Shown here: positions 1-9,066 of the stretch, in pieces | How the letters are laid out: each line of letters opens with the position of its first letter | Position numbering within the stretch: the first letter of the stretch is position 1 | NCBI RefSeq assembly: GCF_007483665.1 | Contig: NZ_VIQO01000011.1 | Span: 1-64,000, forward strand | Origin: Catellatospora sichuanensis | GTDB lineage: Bacteria; Actinomycetota; Actinomycetes; Mycobacteriales; Micromonosporaceae | Direction of reading: 5' to 3' | DNA: 64,000 nucleotides | The notes under the pieces: model-generated | Database searches by the model: none | What the model was told of the DNA's origin: nothing | Seen by the model: the letters and a program-made list of their open reading frames with translations, nothing else | Position numbers and translations under genes: made by a program

Positions 1-217
1 GCAGGTACCAGCGGCTGTGGCGCACGACGACCGCCCACGGGTCGACGTCCAGCTCGCGCTCATTGCCGGCCTCGGAGCGATACCGCAGGCGCACCCGCCG
101 GCGGTCCGCGCAGGCGTGCACCAGTTCAGTGGTGGTCTGTGGGTCGGGCCGGGCGGCACCACGATCGGGCGCCGGGGCGGTGGCCCGGCGTACCGCCTCG
201 GCCTGGGCGGCGATCAT
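1..217 (-). CDS. WYL-domain transcriptional regulator, partial (cut by window edge)
   Basis: The minus-strand frame reads out of the window. It shows the start of a WYL domain, including a stretch ending AVVVRHSRWYL, preceded by an Arg-rich helix (HACADRRRVRLRY). WYL regulators normally have an N-terminal helix-turn-helix, but only about 50 residues precede the WYL fold if translation starts at the ATG at 217. AGGAAGG lies directly against that ATG, which is too close for a good ribosome site. The in-frame sequence beyond 217 stays open but runs into the divergent DinB gene and shows no HTH. It may be an HTH-less WYL protein or a 5'-truncated remnant. The divergent arrangement suggests it could control the DinB gene. 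Confidence 0.55.
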   Translation of the reverse strand, partial: MIAAQAEAVRRATAPAPDRGAARPDPQTTTELVHACADRRRVRLRYRSEAGNERELDVDPWAVVVRHSRWYL

Positions 218-301
218 CCTTCCTGCGCGTGGCGCTCGTTCCGCGACCGCTTCACCGATTCCGGTCGTGAAACGTCCGGAACCGAGTTTAACGTGCTGCC
301 C

Positions 302-856
302 ATGACCGACGACACCGTCCTGAACACCGTGATCCACGAGCCGTCGATGACCGCTGGCGAGGTCGAGATGCTGATGTTCGCGCTCGACCGCTCCCGCGCC
401 CAGTTCGCCTGGAAGTGCGGCGGGCTGGACACGGCCGGGCTGAACCGGCCCCAGCCACCGTCGACGATGACGCTCGGCAGCCTGCTCAAGCACATGGCGG
501 CCGTCGAGGAGCGCTACACGATCGATTTCACGGGTGAGGCGCCCGGACCGCCGCTGGACGCGCCCGAAGCGGCAGACCCGCGATGGGTCTGGCAGAGCGC
601 GGCAGACGACACACCGGCCGAGCTCTACGGCCTGTGGCGAGGCGCCGTCGAGCGCTCGCGGGCGGCGATGGCGAAGGCGCTCGCCGACGGCGGGCTCGAT
701 CAGCCCGCGAAGTACACGACCGCGGACGACGGCAGGTCGCCCAACCTGCGGCGCATCGTGGTGGACCTGCACGACGAGTACGCCCGGCATGTGGGCCACG
801 CCGACCTGCTGCGCGAGGCCGTCGACGGGCTCACCGGGGAAGACCCGCCGCAGTGA
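302..856 (+). CDS. DinB/DUF664-family protein
   Basis: 184 residues from the ATG at 302. This start is chosen because an upstream extension of the frame has no domain character and would overlap the divergent WYL gene. The helical pattern, with LGSLLKHMAAVEERYT in the first half and VVDLHDEYARHVGHADLLREAVDG near the end, fits the DinB/DUF664 four-helix bundle. The two spaced His residues (HMAAVEE and HVGHADLLRE) are typical metal-site positions. Family members include mycothiol- or bacillithiol-dependent transferases, usually small cytosolic enzymes. The substrate cannot be told. It ends 12 bases before the convergent gene's stop. Confidence 0.8.
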   Translation: MTDDTVLNTVIHEPSMTAGEVEMLMFALDRSRAQFAWKCGGLDTAGLNRPQPPSTMTLGSLLKHMAAVEERYTIDFTGEAPGPPLDAPEAADPRWVWQSAADDTPAELYGLWRGAVERSRAAMAKALADGGLDQPAKYTTADDGRSPNLRRIVVDLHDEYARHVGHADLLREAVDGLTGEDPPQ

Positions 857-868
857 CCGCACCGACGC

Positions 869-2542
869 TCAGCCGGGCAGCCGCGTGCCCGACGGCACCC
901 ACTCGGGGTCGAGTTCGAAGACGAAACGATAACCGTCGCCACGGTCGGCGGGGCCGAGCGTCTCGATAGGCCCTGCGGGCACACCATCCACGAACTGCTG
1001 CCGGTACGCGGTCCCGGCGCGCCACTGATATGCGCTCACCCACAGACTGAGCGCCGCCGCGACCCCCACCCCGTAGACCGGGCGGTAGTTGTACGGCCCG
1101 GAGGCGATGAGGTCGCCAACATCAAGTTGCCCGGCCCCGACGCCCGTCGCCACGACGGAGAACCGCAACGGGCCCTCGACCTCCACTGCCACTTCACCGG
1201 ACGAGACGACGCTTAGGAGCGTGTGGAGCAGGTCAGGATCCGTCCGAGCGACGCCGAGAAACATGTGAGGACTGTTTCTGATCGACCAGGTCGGTAGCGG
1301 AAGAAGTATCGTGCGATCGTAGGTGGGACGGTCGGCACCGTCGAGCACGACAGGGACGCGGACATTCCGCCACCGTTCACGGTCGTGTGGCAGGCCGGCC
1401 GCGGCGAACATCTCCGCGACGCCGTCACAGGTCCCGTCCCAGAGGTCGTCACGGGCCGCGATCACGTCCGCGAATCGCGTCTGCTGAACCGACGCGGTGC
1501 CGTCCTCCACCAACCCGGCCGGGAACGCATGACGCAGGTACGGGCCGAACTCGGCGACAGGCTGGTGGACACCGCGCAGGTCGACCGCAGCCAGGGCGGC
1601 GTCCAGCAGCCGACGGAAGTCGTCGACCCGGTCGCACACGGTGTGGATGAGCACCCGGCACGGCCGAACCTGCAGCTGAGGAAGGTACATCATCCGGTAC
1701 GCAGGAGGGACGAACGGCTCGGTGAACGAGTGGTCGAACGCGCGGGGATGTTCGGCCGCTCGCACCAGTACTTCTGTCGCGGTCGGGTCATCGGCGAGCG
1801 CCGGTGCGAGCGCGGCGCAGGTGCGCACAGCGAGTCTCGGATCGTCGAGCCAGTCCCGTGGCGCGACGCCCAGTTCGCCGAGGCCGAAAACCAGGGTCGC
1901 GCACTCGCCGCGATCGGCGGTCACCCGCGCGGTCTCCTGGTGGTAGGCGATCACCTCGGCACGCTGGCCCGACAGCTGGGGATGCCGGACGAGCATGGTC
2001 GTCGCGGCGGCGGCCATCGTCCGGGTCCACGCCGGCCAACCTGCCGGGATCGGCCACACCGCCTCGAAGACTTCGGGAAGCAGGTCGAAGCAGTCGACGA
2101 TCGCGTTATGAAGCAGCACGCGCCCGGGTCCGTCACCGTCCGCCCAGTCGTGGACAGCAGGTGGACGCGTTTGCGTGAGGTACGTATCGAGCCAGGCCCG
2201 CACGGTTTCATCGACATCGGCATGAACCTGGATCGTCTTGGCGTTCGCATCGGCCGTCGCTCGTGCGATCTCACGCAGCAGGAACAGGATGCCTTCGCGG
2301 ATGGTGTCGTCGCCGGCACCGAGTCCAGACTCGTGGAGCACCGCAACAACGTGGCGCACGACCGGCGCTGTCGCGGGCGTGAGTGCTCCGCCCGCGAAGA
2401 TGCGGGGCCACAGGGAGGTGAACGCGTCCCCGGCAGCGTCCTGGTCCGCGCCGCACAGCGCCGCAAGCCTGGCCGGAAGGTCGACCGCTTGGCCCTGCGC
2501 ATGAAACAGCCGCGCCCAGTCGATTCCGTCCAAGGTCACCAC
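869..2542 (-). CDS. HEAT-like repeat protein with a degenerate GyrB/GHKL-like C-terminal segment
   Basis: 557 residues from GTG at 2542; a second GTG follows at once. The first roughly 330 residues are alpha-helical repeats of HEAT/Armadillo type (for example RTCAALAPALADDPTATEVLVRAAEH). The tail, residues about 486-557, has the look of the gyrase B ATPase fold: VYGVGVAAALSLWVSAYQW matches the GGLHGVG-VSVVNALS box and following strand, then AYRQQFVDGVPAGPIETLG and a late Phe-rich strand as in GyrB. The N-box Glu and the DNGRGIP box are not evident, so ATP binding is doubtful. No function is known. It is convergent with the DinB gene. Confidence 0.6.
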   Translation of the reverse strand: MVTLDGIDWARLFHAQGQAVDLPARLAALCGADQDAAGDAFTSLWPRIFAGGALTPATAPVVRHVVAVLHESGLGAGDDTIREGILFLLREIARATADANAKTIQVHADVDETVRAWLDTYLTQTRPPAVHDWADGDGPGRVLLHNAIVDCFDLLPEVFEAVWPIPAGWPAWTRTMAAAATTMLVRHPQLSGQRAEVIAYHQETARVTADRGECATLVFGLGELGVAPRDWLDDPRLAVRTCAALAPALADDPTATEVLVRAAEHPRAFDHSFTEPFVPPAYRMMYLPQLQVRPCRVLIHTVCDRVDDFRRLLDAALAAVDLRGVHQPVAEFGPYLRHAFPAGLVEDGTASVQQTRFADVIAARDDLWDGTCDGVAEMFAAAGLPHDRERWRNVRVPVVLDGADRPTYDRTILLPLPTWSIRNSPHMFLGVARTDPDLLHTLLSVVSSGEVAVEVEGPLRFSVVATGVGAGQLDVGDLIASGPYNYRPVYGVGVAAALSLWVSAYQWRAGTAYRQQFVDGVPAGPIETLGPADRGDGYRFVFELDPEWVPSGTRLPG

Positions 2543-2662
2543 GAGCGGAGATTACCCGCCACACCGGCGCCTCCGCTGACGTGCCTGATCGCCGAGCGCA
2601 GGCGTCAGCTGCACGCCGTAACGCGAAGGCGCGGCTGCCCGGTGCCGCACTACGGTGGCAGC

Positions 2663-3094
2663 ATGGAACTGGTGGACGTCGCAGCGGAGAGGACCTACCG
2701 GCTGCGGTCCGAGGTGCTCGGCTGGGCATCGCCCGCGACGCGGATCGACGGGGACGGTGCCGAACATCTGGCGCTGGCCGACGGGGAAGCGGTCGTCGCG
2801 GCAGTGTCCCATGTGACCTGGCCGTGCCCGGCCGAGCCGAGTCTTCCGGCCCGCTACTTCTGGGCGATGGCGGTCGACACCGCGTATCAGCAGCGCGGCT
2901 ACGGACGGCGACTGCTCGCCGCGGTCGCGGACCGGGCACGCGCCTCCGGCGAGGCAGTCATGTGGGCGGACGCCCGCGAGTCAGCCGTGGGCTTCTACGT
3001 CGCCTGCGGTGCTCGCGTCGCGGGCGAACCCTATGCCGATGACGGCACCGGTCTGCTGGTCCGCCACGTGGTTTTCCCGATCCGGCGGTCCTGA
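2663..3094 (+). CDS. GNAT-family N-acetyltransferase
   Basis: 143 residues from ATG at 2663; the frame is open far upstream but the protein-like sequence starts here. The acetyl-CoA loop is QQRGYGRRLL (motif A, Q/RxxGxG/A), preceded by the strand FWAMAVDTAYQ. The typical C-terminal segment ESAVGFYVACGARV (GFYxxxGF motif) follows. It is therefore a cytosolic acyltransferase of unknown acceptor. It stands alone on the plus strand and ends at a strong shared terminator hairpin with the convergent SDR gene. Confidence 0.85.
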   Translation: MELVDVAAERTYRLRSEVLGWASPATRIDGDGAEHLALADGEAVVAAVSHVTWPCPAEPSLPARYFWAMAVDTAYQQRGYGRRLLAAVADRARASGEAVMWADARESAVGFYVACGARVAGEPYADDGTGLLVRHVVFPIRRS

Positions 3095-3124
3095 ACGGCT
3101 CCTCGTGGACACCATTGTGGGCAC

Positions 3125-3169
3125 GAGCGCGGTGCCCCACGCCGCATGGCGTAGTGGGGCACCGCGCTC
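3125..3169. terminator. Bidirectional rho-independent-type hairpin
   Basis: A perfect 16-base-pair stem (3125-3140 with 3154-3169) with a 13-base loop lies between the convergent GNAT (ends 3094) and SDR (ends 3189) genes. There is no long U tract, as is common for actinobacterial terminators. Confidence 0.85.
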
Positions 3170-3188
3170 ATGACGGCTTAATGCCGCG

Positions 3189-3932
3189 CTAAATGGCGAA
3201 ACCGCCGTCGACGTCGATGGTCGAGCCAGTGACGTACCGGCTGTCCTCACGGGCAAGGAAGGCGACCGCCGCCGCAATGTCGGCCGGTGCGCCGTACTGT
3301 CCGAGGGCGGTGAATCCCCTGATCGTGTCGGCGTAGGGGCCATTGGCTGGATTCGCGTCGGTATCAGTCGGACCGGGATTGATCAGGTTCACGGTGATAC
3401 CGCGTGGTCCCAGGTCACGGCCGAGGCCTTTGGTGAGACCGATGAGGGCCGTCTTGCTCATCGAATAGAGGGAGTGGCCGGGGAACGCCGCACGCTGTGC
3501 CATGTTGCTGCCGATGTTGATGATCCGCCCGCCGTTGACCATGTGCCTGGCTGCGGCCTTCGCCGCGACGAACGGCGCGCGGACGTTGACGGCGACAGTG
3601 CGGTCGAACTCCGCCAATCCGAGATCCTCTATTGGCGCAACGAGATAGACCCCGGCGTTGTTGACGAGGATGTCTAGCCGCCCGAACTCGCCGGCAACGT
3701 CGTCCACCACCGCGGTCAGCGCCTCAGCGTCAGCGCTGTCGGCACGGACAGCCAACGCGCGACGTCCTACGGCCTTGATCTGCTCGACCACCTGCGCTGC
3801 ACGGTCGGCGTTCTGCTGGTAGGTCAGCGCCACGTCAGCGCCGTCTTCGGCCAGGCGCAACGCCACCGCCGCGCCGATGCCGCGGCTGCCGCCCGTTACC
3901 AGCGCTACTTTTCCGTCAAGAACTCTGTTCAT
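3189..3932 (-). CDS. SDR-family oxidoreductase (3-oxoacyl-ACP reductase-like)
   Basis: 247 residues from ATG at 3932. Classical short-chain dehydrogenase: cofactor loop TGGSRGIG near residues 14-21, NNAG near 90, catalytic Ser in NIGSNMA, and YSMSK with the catalytic Tyr and Lys near 150. The C-terminal GSTIDVDGGFAI is standard. An Arg after the glycine loop and a downstream Asp-Ser segment fit NADPH use. The substrate is unknown. It lies on the same strand as the esterase at 4061, but a terminator hairpin (4009-4043) separates them, so it is probably not part of the arabinan locus. Confidence 0.9.
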   Translation of the reverse strand: MNRVLDGKVALVTGGSRGIGAAVALRLAEDGADVALTYQQNADRAAQVVEQIKAVGRRALAVRADSADAEALTAVVDDVAGEFGRLDILVNNAGVYLVAPIEDLGLAEFDRTVAVNVRAPFVAAKAAARHMVNGGRIINIGSNMAQRAAFPGHSLYSMSKTALIGLTKGLGRDLGPRGITVNLINPGPTDTDANPANGPYADTIRGFTALGQYGAPADIAAAVAFLAREDSRYVTGSTIDVDGGFAI

Positions 3933-4008
3933 GACGCCAAGCCTGATCCACCAGACCGTGCGAGTCTGGCGGAAATCCGCCCTCGCATTCCCGGCAAAAC
4001 ACTCCGTC

Positions 4009-4043
4009 GTCGGCGGGTCCGGCATGTCGCCGGACCCGCCGAC
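4009..4043 (-). terminator. Terminator hairpin after the esterase gene
   Basis: A perfect 15-base-pair stem (4009-4023 with 4029-4043) and a 5-base loop just downstream of the esterase stop at 4061. It marks the left end of the carbohydrate locus. Confidence 0.8.
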
Positions 4044-4060
4044 TCCTCGGGATTCGCGAG

Positions 4061-5059
4061 TCAGCCGGCCCGGCGCAGGCGGGCGAGCATGCCGTCGAGG
4101 TCGCGCAGGAACATCTCGTGCCGGAAGTAGTGGCCACCCGGTAGCTCGTGCCACTCGTGGCCGATGCCGGCCTGACCGAGCGCGGCGCGGAACTCGCGCT
4201 GCCCGGCCAGGACCTGCGTCTCGTTGGCGGTGTCGAACCAGTTGATCGGGTCCGGTGACGTCCCGGCCACCAGGAAGATGCGCTTGTTGTGGTAGCTGGG
4301 GATGCGCTGCATCGGGTTGTCGGCGCTGACCCGCGCCTCGTCCCAGAACGGCGCGCCGTAGACGGTGCCGCCGCCGAGGTCCAGCGCGGCGGAGGTGGCG
4401 TTGGCCCAGTGCACCACCAGACCGAAGTCGCGGCGCAGGCTGGCCGGTCCGGAGTGGGCGCTGACGGAGCAGAAGTGGCCGTAGTACTTCGCCGTGTACT
4501 TCAGCGCACCGAAGCCGCCCATCGAGAAGCCGGCGACGGCGCGGCCGTCGTACTCGGCGAACGTGCGGAAGTTCGCCTCCACCCAGGGCAGCAGCTGGCC
4601 GATGTGGAAGGTCTCCCAGTTGCGGGGACCGGAAAGCGACCTGACCGGATTGCTGTACCAGCCGGTGGACGCGTCGGGCATGACGATGATCAGCTCGCGG
4701 CCGGCGGTGAGGTTGACGATGTTGTCCTGCAGGTGGAACGTGCGGAAGTCCGCTCCCCCGCCACCGTGCAGCAGGAAGAGCACCGGGTAGCGCTTGCCGC
4801 TGGTGTGGTAGCCGTCGGGGAGCAGGATGTTGACCGCCGGGTCCCATTCGATGGCGTCGGTGGCGAACCGGTAGTACTGCAGTCGGCCACCGTTCTCGTT
4901 GCGGTCGACGATACGCAGGCCGAAGCCGTCGCCCGCGGCTTGGGCGGGTGTCGCGGCGAACAGGCTCGCGGTGGCGCCGGCGATGCCCGCGGCCGCGGCC
5001 CCGGTGATGAGCCGGCGGCGGCTGACCTGCTGAGGACGTGCGGAAGCGTGGTGGTCCAT
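4061..5059 (-). CDS. Secreted antigen-85-fold / esterase D-like esterase
   Basis: 332 residues from ATG at 5059, with GGAGGAAACC just before it. A TAT signal is clear: SRRRLITGAAAAGIAGA, then a hydrophobic run ending ATPAQA. The mature part is an alpha/beta hydrolase of the Ag85/esterase-D group: oxyanion segment LFLLHGGGGADF, nucleophile Ser in GFSMGGFGALKY, and catalytic His in GGHYFRHEMF near the C-terminus. Family members act on acyl esters at or outside the cell wall. It lies 23 bases downstream of the GH183 gene, so it probably shares its mRNA. In an arabinan locus it could remove mycoloyl, succinyl or other acyl groups from the polymer; this role is inference. Confidence 0.85.
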   Translation of the reverse strand: MDHHASARPQQVSRRRLITGAAAAGIAGATASLFAATPAQAAGDGFGLRIVDRNENGGRLQYYRFATDAIEWDPAVNILLPDGYHTSGKRYPVLFLLHGGGGADFRTFHLQDNIVNLTAGRELIIVMPDASTGWYSNPVRSLSGPRNWETFHIGQLLPWVEANFRTFAEYDGRAVAGFSMGGFGALKYTAKYYGHFCSVSAHSGPASLRRDFGLVVHWANATSAALDLGGGTVYGAPFWDEARVSADNPMQRIPSYHNKRIFLVAGTSPDPINWFDTANETQVLAGQREFRAALGQAGIGHEWHELPGGHYFRHEMFLRDLDGMLARLRRAG

Positions 5060-5082
5060 GGTTTCCTCCAGGTGGCCCGGGT

Positions 5083-6648
5083 TCAGGCGCGGGTGAGGGA
5101 GAAGTCGTCGAGCTGGATCCAGATGTCGCCGTGGTCGGTCCACACGCCGCCGAAGACGGTGACGGCGGTGCGCGAGCCGCTGTTGAAGTTCACGGTGAAG
5201 CGTGTCCACGGCCCGACCGCGTGGAAGTTCGCCTCGGCGATGACCACGTCGTTGGTGCCGCGTACGCCGAAGAAGCCGTTGTCGCTGTTGGGCGAGGTGC
5301 GCAGCCAGCCGCTGAGCTGGTAGTTGGTGTTCGCGGTGACCGGCACGGTCTGGTGCAGGTCGTGCCAGCCGCTGTTGTAGCGGGCGTAGCCGTTGCGCAC
5401 GCCGGTGTAGCCCCAGTAGCCGGCGTCGATGCCGCAGTTGCCCTTGCAGGCCCAGAAGCCGCCGGTGCCGGTGCCGTTGAGCGCGCCGCGCTCGAAGCTG
5501 GCGTCGCCCATGAGGTTCGGGTTGACGACCTGCCCCGCCGTGTTGATCTGGATCTTCATCAGGTAGACGTTGTACGGGTCCCACTGCGACATGGCGAAGT
5601 AGATGTTGCCGCCGGAGCTCCACGGGTGGATGTAGCCGCCGTAGAGGCCCGGGTAGTCGGCGGAGCTGACGACGACCTGTGCGCTGCTCCACGGGCCGGT
5701 GGGGGTGGTCGCGGTGCGCAGGATGATGTCCTCGCCGGACAGGTACATCATCAGCCAGCGGCCGCTGTAGGCGTCGTAGCGCACGGACAGCTCGGAGGCG
5801 GGCGCGCCGACGATCGGCGTGGCGGCGGCGACGTTGTTCGTCACCCAGCTGCTGCCGTTCCAGTACTGGTAGGCGCTCTGGGCCAGCACCTGGGCCTCGG
5901 GGACGCGGGCCAGCCGGATGCTGCCGCTGCGGCCGCTGGGGGTGCCGAAGACGTAGAGGTAACCGCCGCGGCGCTCGAACGCGTGCATCTGGAACTGGTC
6001 GTTGAACGACGGGTTGTTCCAGGTCGGGGTGTTGGTCGTCGACCAGGTCGTGCCGTTGTCGTCGGAGTAGGCGAGCTTGGCGTAGTTGGTGTCCCACTGG
6101 CCGGGGGCGCCCCAGTGGCGGACCGACATGAACGACACGTACTGCCGGGTGCCGACGGCGATGCCCGCCGTGGGGATCTTCGTGACCTCGCCGCCCGCGT
6201 CGTTGCCCTGGTGCAGGCCGGGCAGGATCTCCCGGGCGCGGCCGTCGGCACCGGTGACCGCGCTGGCGAACGACATGCCGTCGGCGAGATTCGTGTCGGT
6301 GGAGCGCAGCAGGACGTTGCTGCGCCAGTTGAGGTCCCCGGCGCCGAACGCGCCGCCGCCGGGGCCGATCCACGCGTCGCCGAAGGTGTCGCCGAACAGG
6401 GCCATCGTCTGGCCGGAGCCGTTGTCCCAGAGGATGCCGAGGTCGGTGGACTTGATGTTCCACCGGCCGTAGGTGTTGTTCGGGGAGCCGACGCCGGTGA
6501 TCTTCTGGACCAGGCTCGCCGGGGTGTGGGCCGAGCTGGCGGCTACCGGTGCGGCGGTGATGAGGCCGGTGGCGGCCACGGTGCCCAGCGTCACGACGAC
6601 GCCGGTCAGGAGACGCGGGATGGATCTGAGCCCGTTGTGCGTGTGCAT
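5083..6648 (-). CDS. Secreted GH183 (DUF4185) putative endo-D-arabinanase with C-terminal carbohydrate-binding module
   Basis: 521 residues from ATG at 6648; GGAG sits 8 bases upstream, so this start is preferred over the ATG at 6666. A Sec signal (residues about 10-38) is followed by a DUF4185 domain (about 45-375). Family features are FGDTFGDAWIG, WRSNVLLRSTD, MSVRHWG and WDPYNV, all shared with the second paralogue at 19568. The last about 130 residues form a beta-sandwich that looks like a carbohydrate-binding module (NYQLSGWLRTS, IWIQLDDFSL). DUF4185 members have been shown to be endo-D-arabinofuranases (GH183) acting on mycobacterial arabinan. It is probably the external depolymerase of the locus. 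Exact linkage specificity cannot be read from sequence. Confidence 0.85.
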   Translation of the reverse strand: MHTHNGLRSIPRLLTGVVVTLGTVAATGLITAAPVAASSAHTPASLVQKITGVGSPNNTYGRWNIKSTDLGILWDNGSGQTMALFGDTFGDAWIGPGGGAFGAGDLNWRSNVLLRSTDTNLADGMSFASAVTGADGRAREILPGLHQGNDAGGEVTKIPTAGIAVGTRQYVSFMSVRHWGAPGQWDTNYAKLAYSDDNGTTWSTTNTPTWNNPSFNDQFQMHAFERRGGYLYVFGTPSGRSGSIRLARVPEAQVLAQSAYQYWNGSSWVTNNVAAATPIVGAPASELSVRYDAYSGRWLMMYLSGEDIILRTATTPTGPWSSAQVVVSSADYPGLYGGYIHPWSSGGNIYFAMSQWDPYNVYLMKIQINTAGQVVNPNLMGDASFERGALNGTGTGGFWACKGNCGIDAGYWGYTGVRNGYARYNSGWHDLHQTVPVTANTNYQLSGWLRTSPNSDNGFFGVRGTNDVVIAEANFHAVGPWTRFTVNFNSGSRTAVTVFGGVWTDHGDIWIQLDDFSLTRA

Positions 6649-6724
6649 GTGCGGTACTCCTTCCATGTCGCGGGCACGCGCAGGCCGCGGGGTGCGGCCC
6701 GCCGTCCCGGTGAACGCGTGCCGG

Positions 6725-7846
<1,122 letters not shown>

Positions 7847-7900
7847 ATGCTCTCCTCGACGATTCGGGGCAGGGCTCGACGGCGGGCAAGGGGCACCGCG

Positions 7901-7914
7901 TGCAATCGATTTCA
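7901..7914. promoter_or_regulatory. LacI-type operator upstream of GH172
   Basis: TGCAATCGATTTCA is a near-perfect palindrome around a central CG. Its core matches the sites at 9039, 20756 and 20825. It lies between the divergent GH172 and LacI genes and could control both. Confidence 0.75.
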
Positions 7915-8019
7915 TTAAGGTAGGGTGAGGGGGCCGCCGTGTCAACGGGTCGCCGACGCCCCGAGCCCCGACGCCCCAGGCTCCACCGGCGGGCAGGCCG
8001 GCCGATCGATGAGGAAGCG

Positions 8020-8997
8020 ATGCCAACGATCTACGAGGTCGCCGCCGCGGCCGGGGTCTCCCCCGCCACCGTCTCGCGCGTGTTCAACGGCGCCAACGTG
8101 TCCCCCGAGAAGGCCGAGGCGGTGCGCAAGGCGGCCAAGGCACTGGCGTTCACGCCGAGCCGCACCGCGCGCACCCTGCGGTTGCAGAGCTCCGAGGTGA
8201 TCGCCCTGGTCATCCCGGACATCGAGAACCCGTTCTTCACCGCGCTGGCGCGCGGCGTCGAGGACGTGGCCCGCGCCGCCGGCTACTCGGTGGTGCTGTG
8301 CAACACCGACGAGGACCACGAGAAGGAACTGGTCTACCTCGACATCGCGCTGAGCGCCACCATGGCCGGCGTGATCATCGCGGCCGCGGGCGGCAACAGC
8401 GACCTGAGCGGCCTGCTCGCCCGCAAGTGTCCGGTGGTGGCGGTCGACCGCAGCCCGCACGGCGTGGACGTCGACGCGGTCATCGTCGACAACCGGGCTG
8501 GCGGCCGTGCGGCCACCCATGCCCTGGTGGAGCAGGGTTTTCAGCGGATCGCGTGCATCACCGGCCCGAGCGACGTCGAGACGGCCACCCAGCGCGCCGA
8601 CGGCTGGCGCGACGCGGTCACCACCGGCCGGCCGGCCGAGGCCGACGACCGCTACCTGCGCTACGCCGACTTCCGCGTCGACGGCGGCGCGGCGGCGATG
8701 AGCGAGCTGCTCGCCCTGCCCGAGCCCCCGGACGCGGTGTTCGTCGCCAACAACCTGATGAGCGTCGGCGCCCTGCGGGTGCTGTCCGAGCAGGGCAAGC
8801 TCCCCCCGGCTACCGGGGTGGCCGTCTTCGGCGACCTGCCCTTCCTGCCGCTGGTGCCGATCCCGATCACGGTCGTGCACATGCCGGCCCGGCACCTGGG
8901 CATCACCGCCGCGAAACTGCTGCTGGAGCGCATCAAGGGCGACGACCAGCCGGCCCGCACCATCGTGCTGCGCAACCAGGTGAGCCCCGTCGGCTGA
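8020..8997 (+). CDS. LacI-family transcriptional regulator of the arabinan locus
   Basis: 325 residues from ATG at 8020, with GAGGAAG just upstream. An upstream in-frame extension is Arg/Pro-rich and not protein-like. The N-terminal LacI HTH is textbook: TIYEVAAAAGVSPATVSRVFNG, with the hinge near residues 48-60. A periplasmic-binding-like sugar domain follows (VIALVIPDIENPFFTALARGVEDVARAAGYSV; GFQRIACITGP; PDAVFVANNLM). It is divergent from GH172 and directly upstream of the FGGY kinase unit. The four similar palindromes in this locus are its likely operators. The inducer is presumably a D-arabinan-derived sugar, which is inference. Confidence 0.92.
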   Translation: MPTIYEVAAAAGVSPATVSRVFNGANVSPEKAEAVRKAAKALAFTPSRTARTLRLQSSEVIALVIPDIENPFFTALARGVEDVARAAGYSVVLCNTDEDHEKELVYLDIALSATMAGVIIAAAGGNSDLSGLLARKCPVVAVDRSPHGVDVDAVIVDNRAGGRAATHALVEQGFQRIACITGPSDVETATQRADGWRDAVTTGRPAEADDRYLRYADFRVDGGAAAMSELLALPEPPDAVFVANNLMSVGALRVLSEQGKLPPATGVAVFGDLPFLPLVPIPITVVHMPARHLGITAAKLLLERIKGDDQPARTIVLRNQVSPVG

Positions 8998-9038
8998 GAC
9001 CCCCGAGCGACACTCGAGATGTCGGTAGTGCTTGACGG

Positions 9039-9052
9039 TGAAATCGATTTCT
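9039..9052. promoter_or_regulatory. LacI-type operator in the kinase promoter
   Basis: TGAAATCGATTTCT contains the perfect 12-base palindrome GAAATCGATTTC (9040-9051). It sits right after a TTGACG (9032-9037), which resembles a -35 box; CAGGGT at 9055-9060 would be a -10 at 17-base spacing. Bound repressor would block polymerase. The putative start point would be next to the ATG at 9067, so the mRNA may be nearly leaderless. Confidence 0.75.
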
Positions 9053-9066
9053 GACAGGGTACGGGC

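Noticed and set aside
3189-3932. SDR gene considered as part of the arabinan locus
   Set aside because: A strong terminator (4009-4043) separates it, it has no operator match and its fold gives no link to pentose use.
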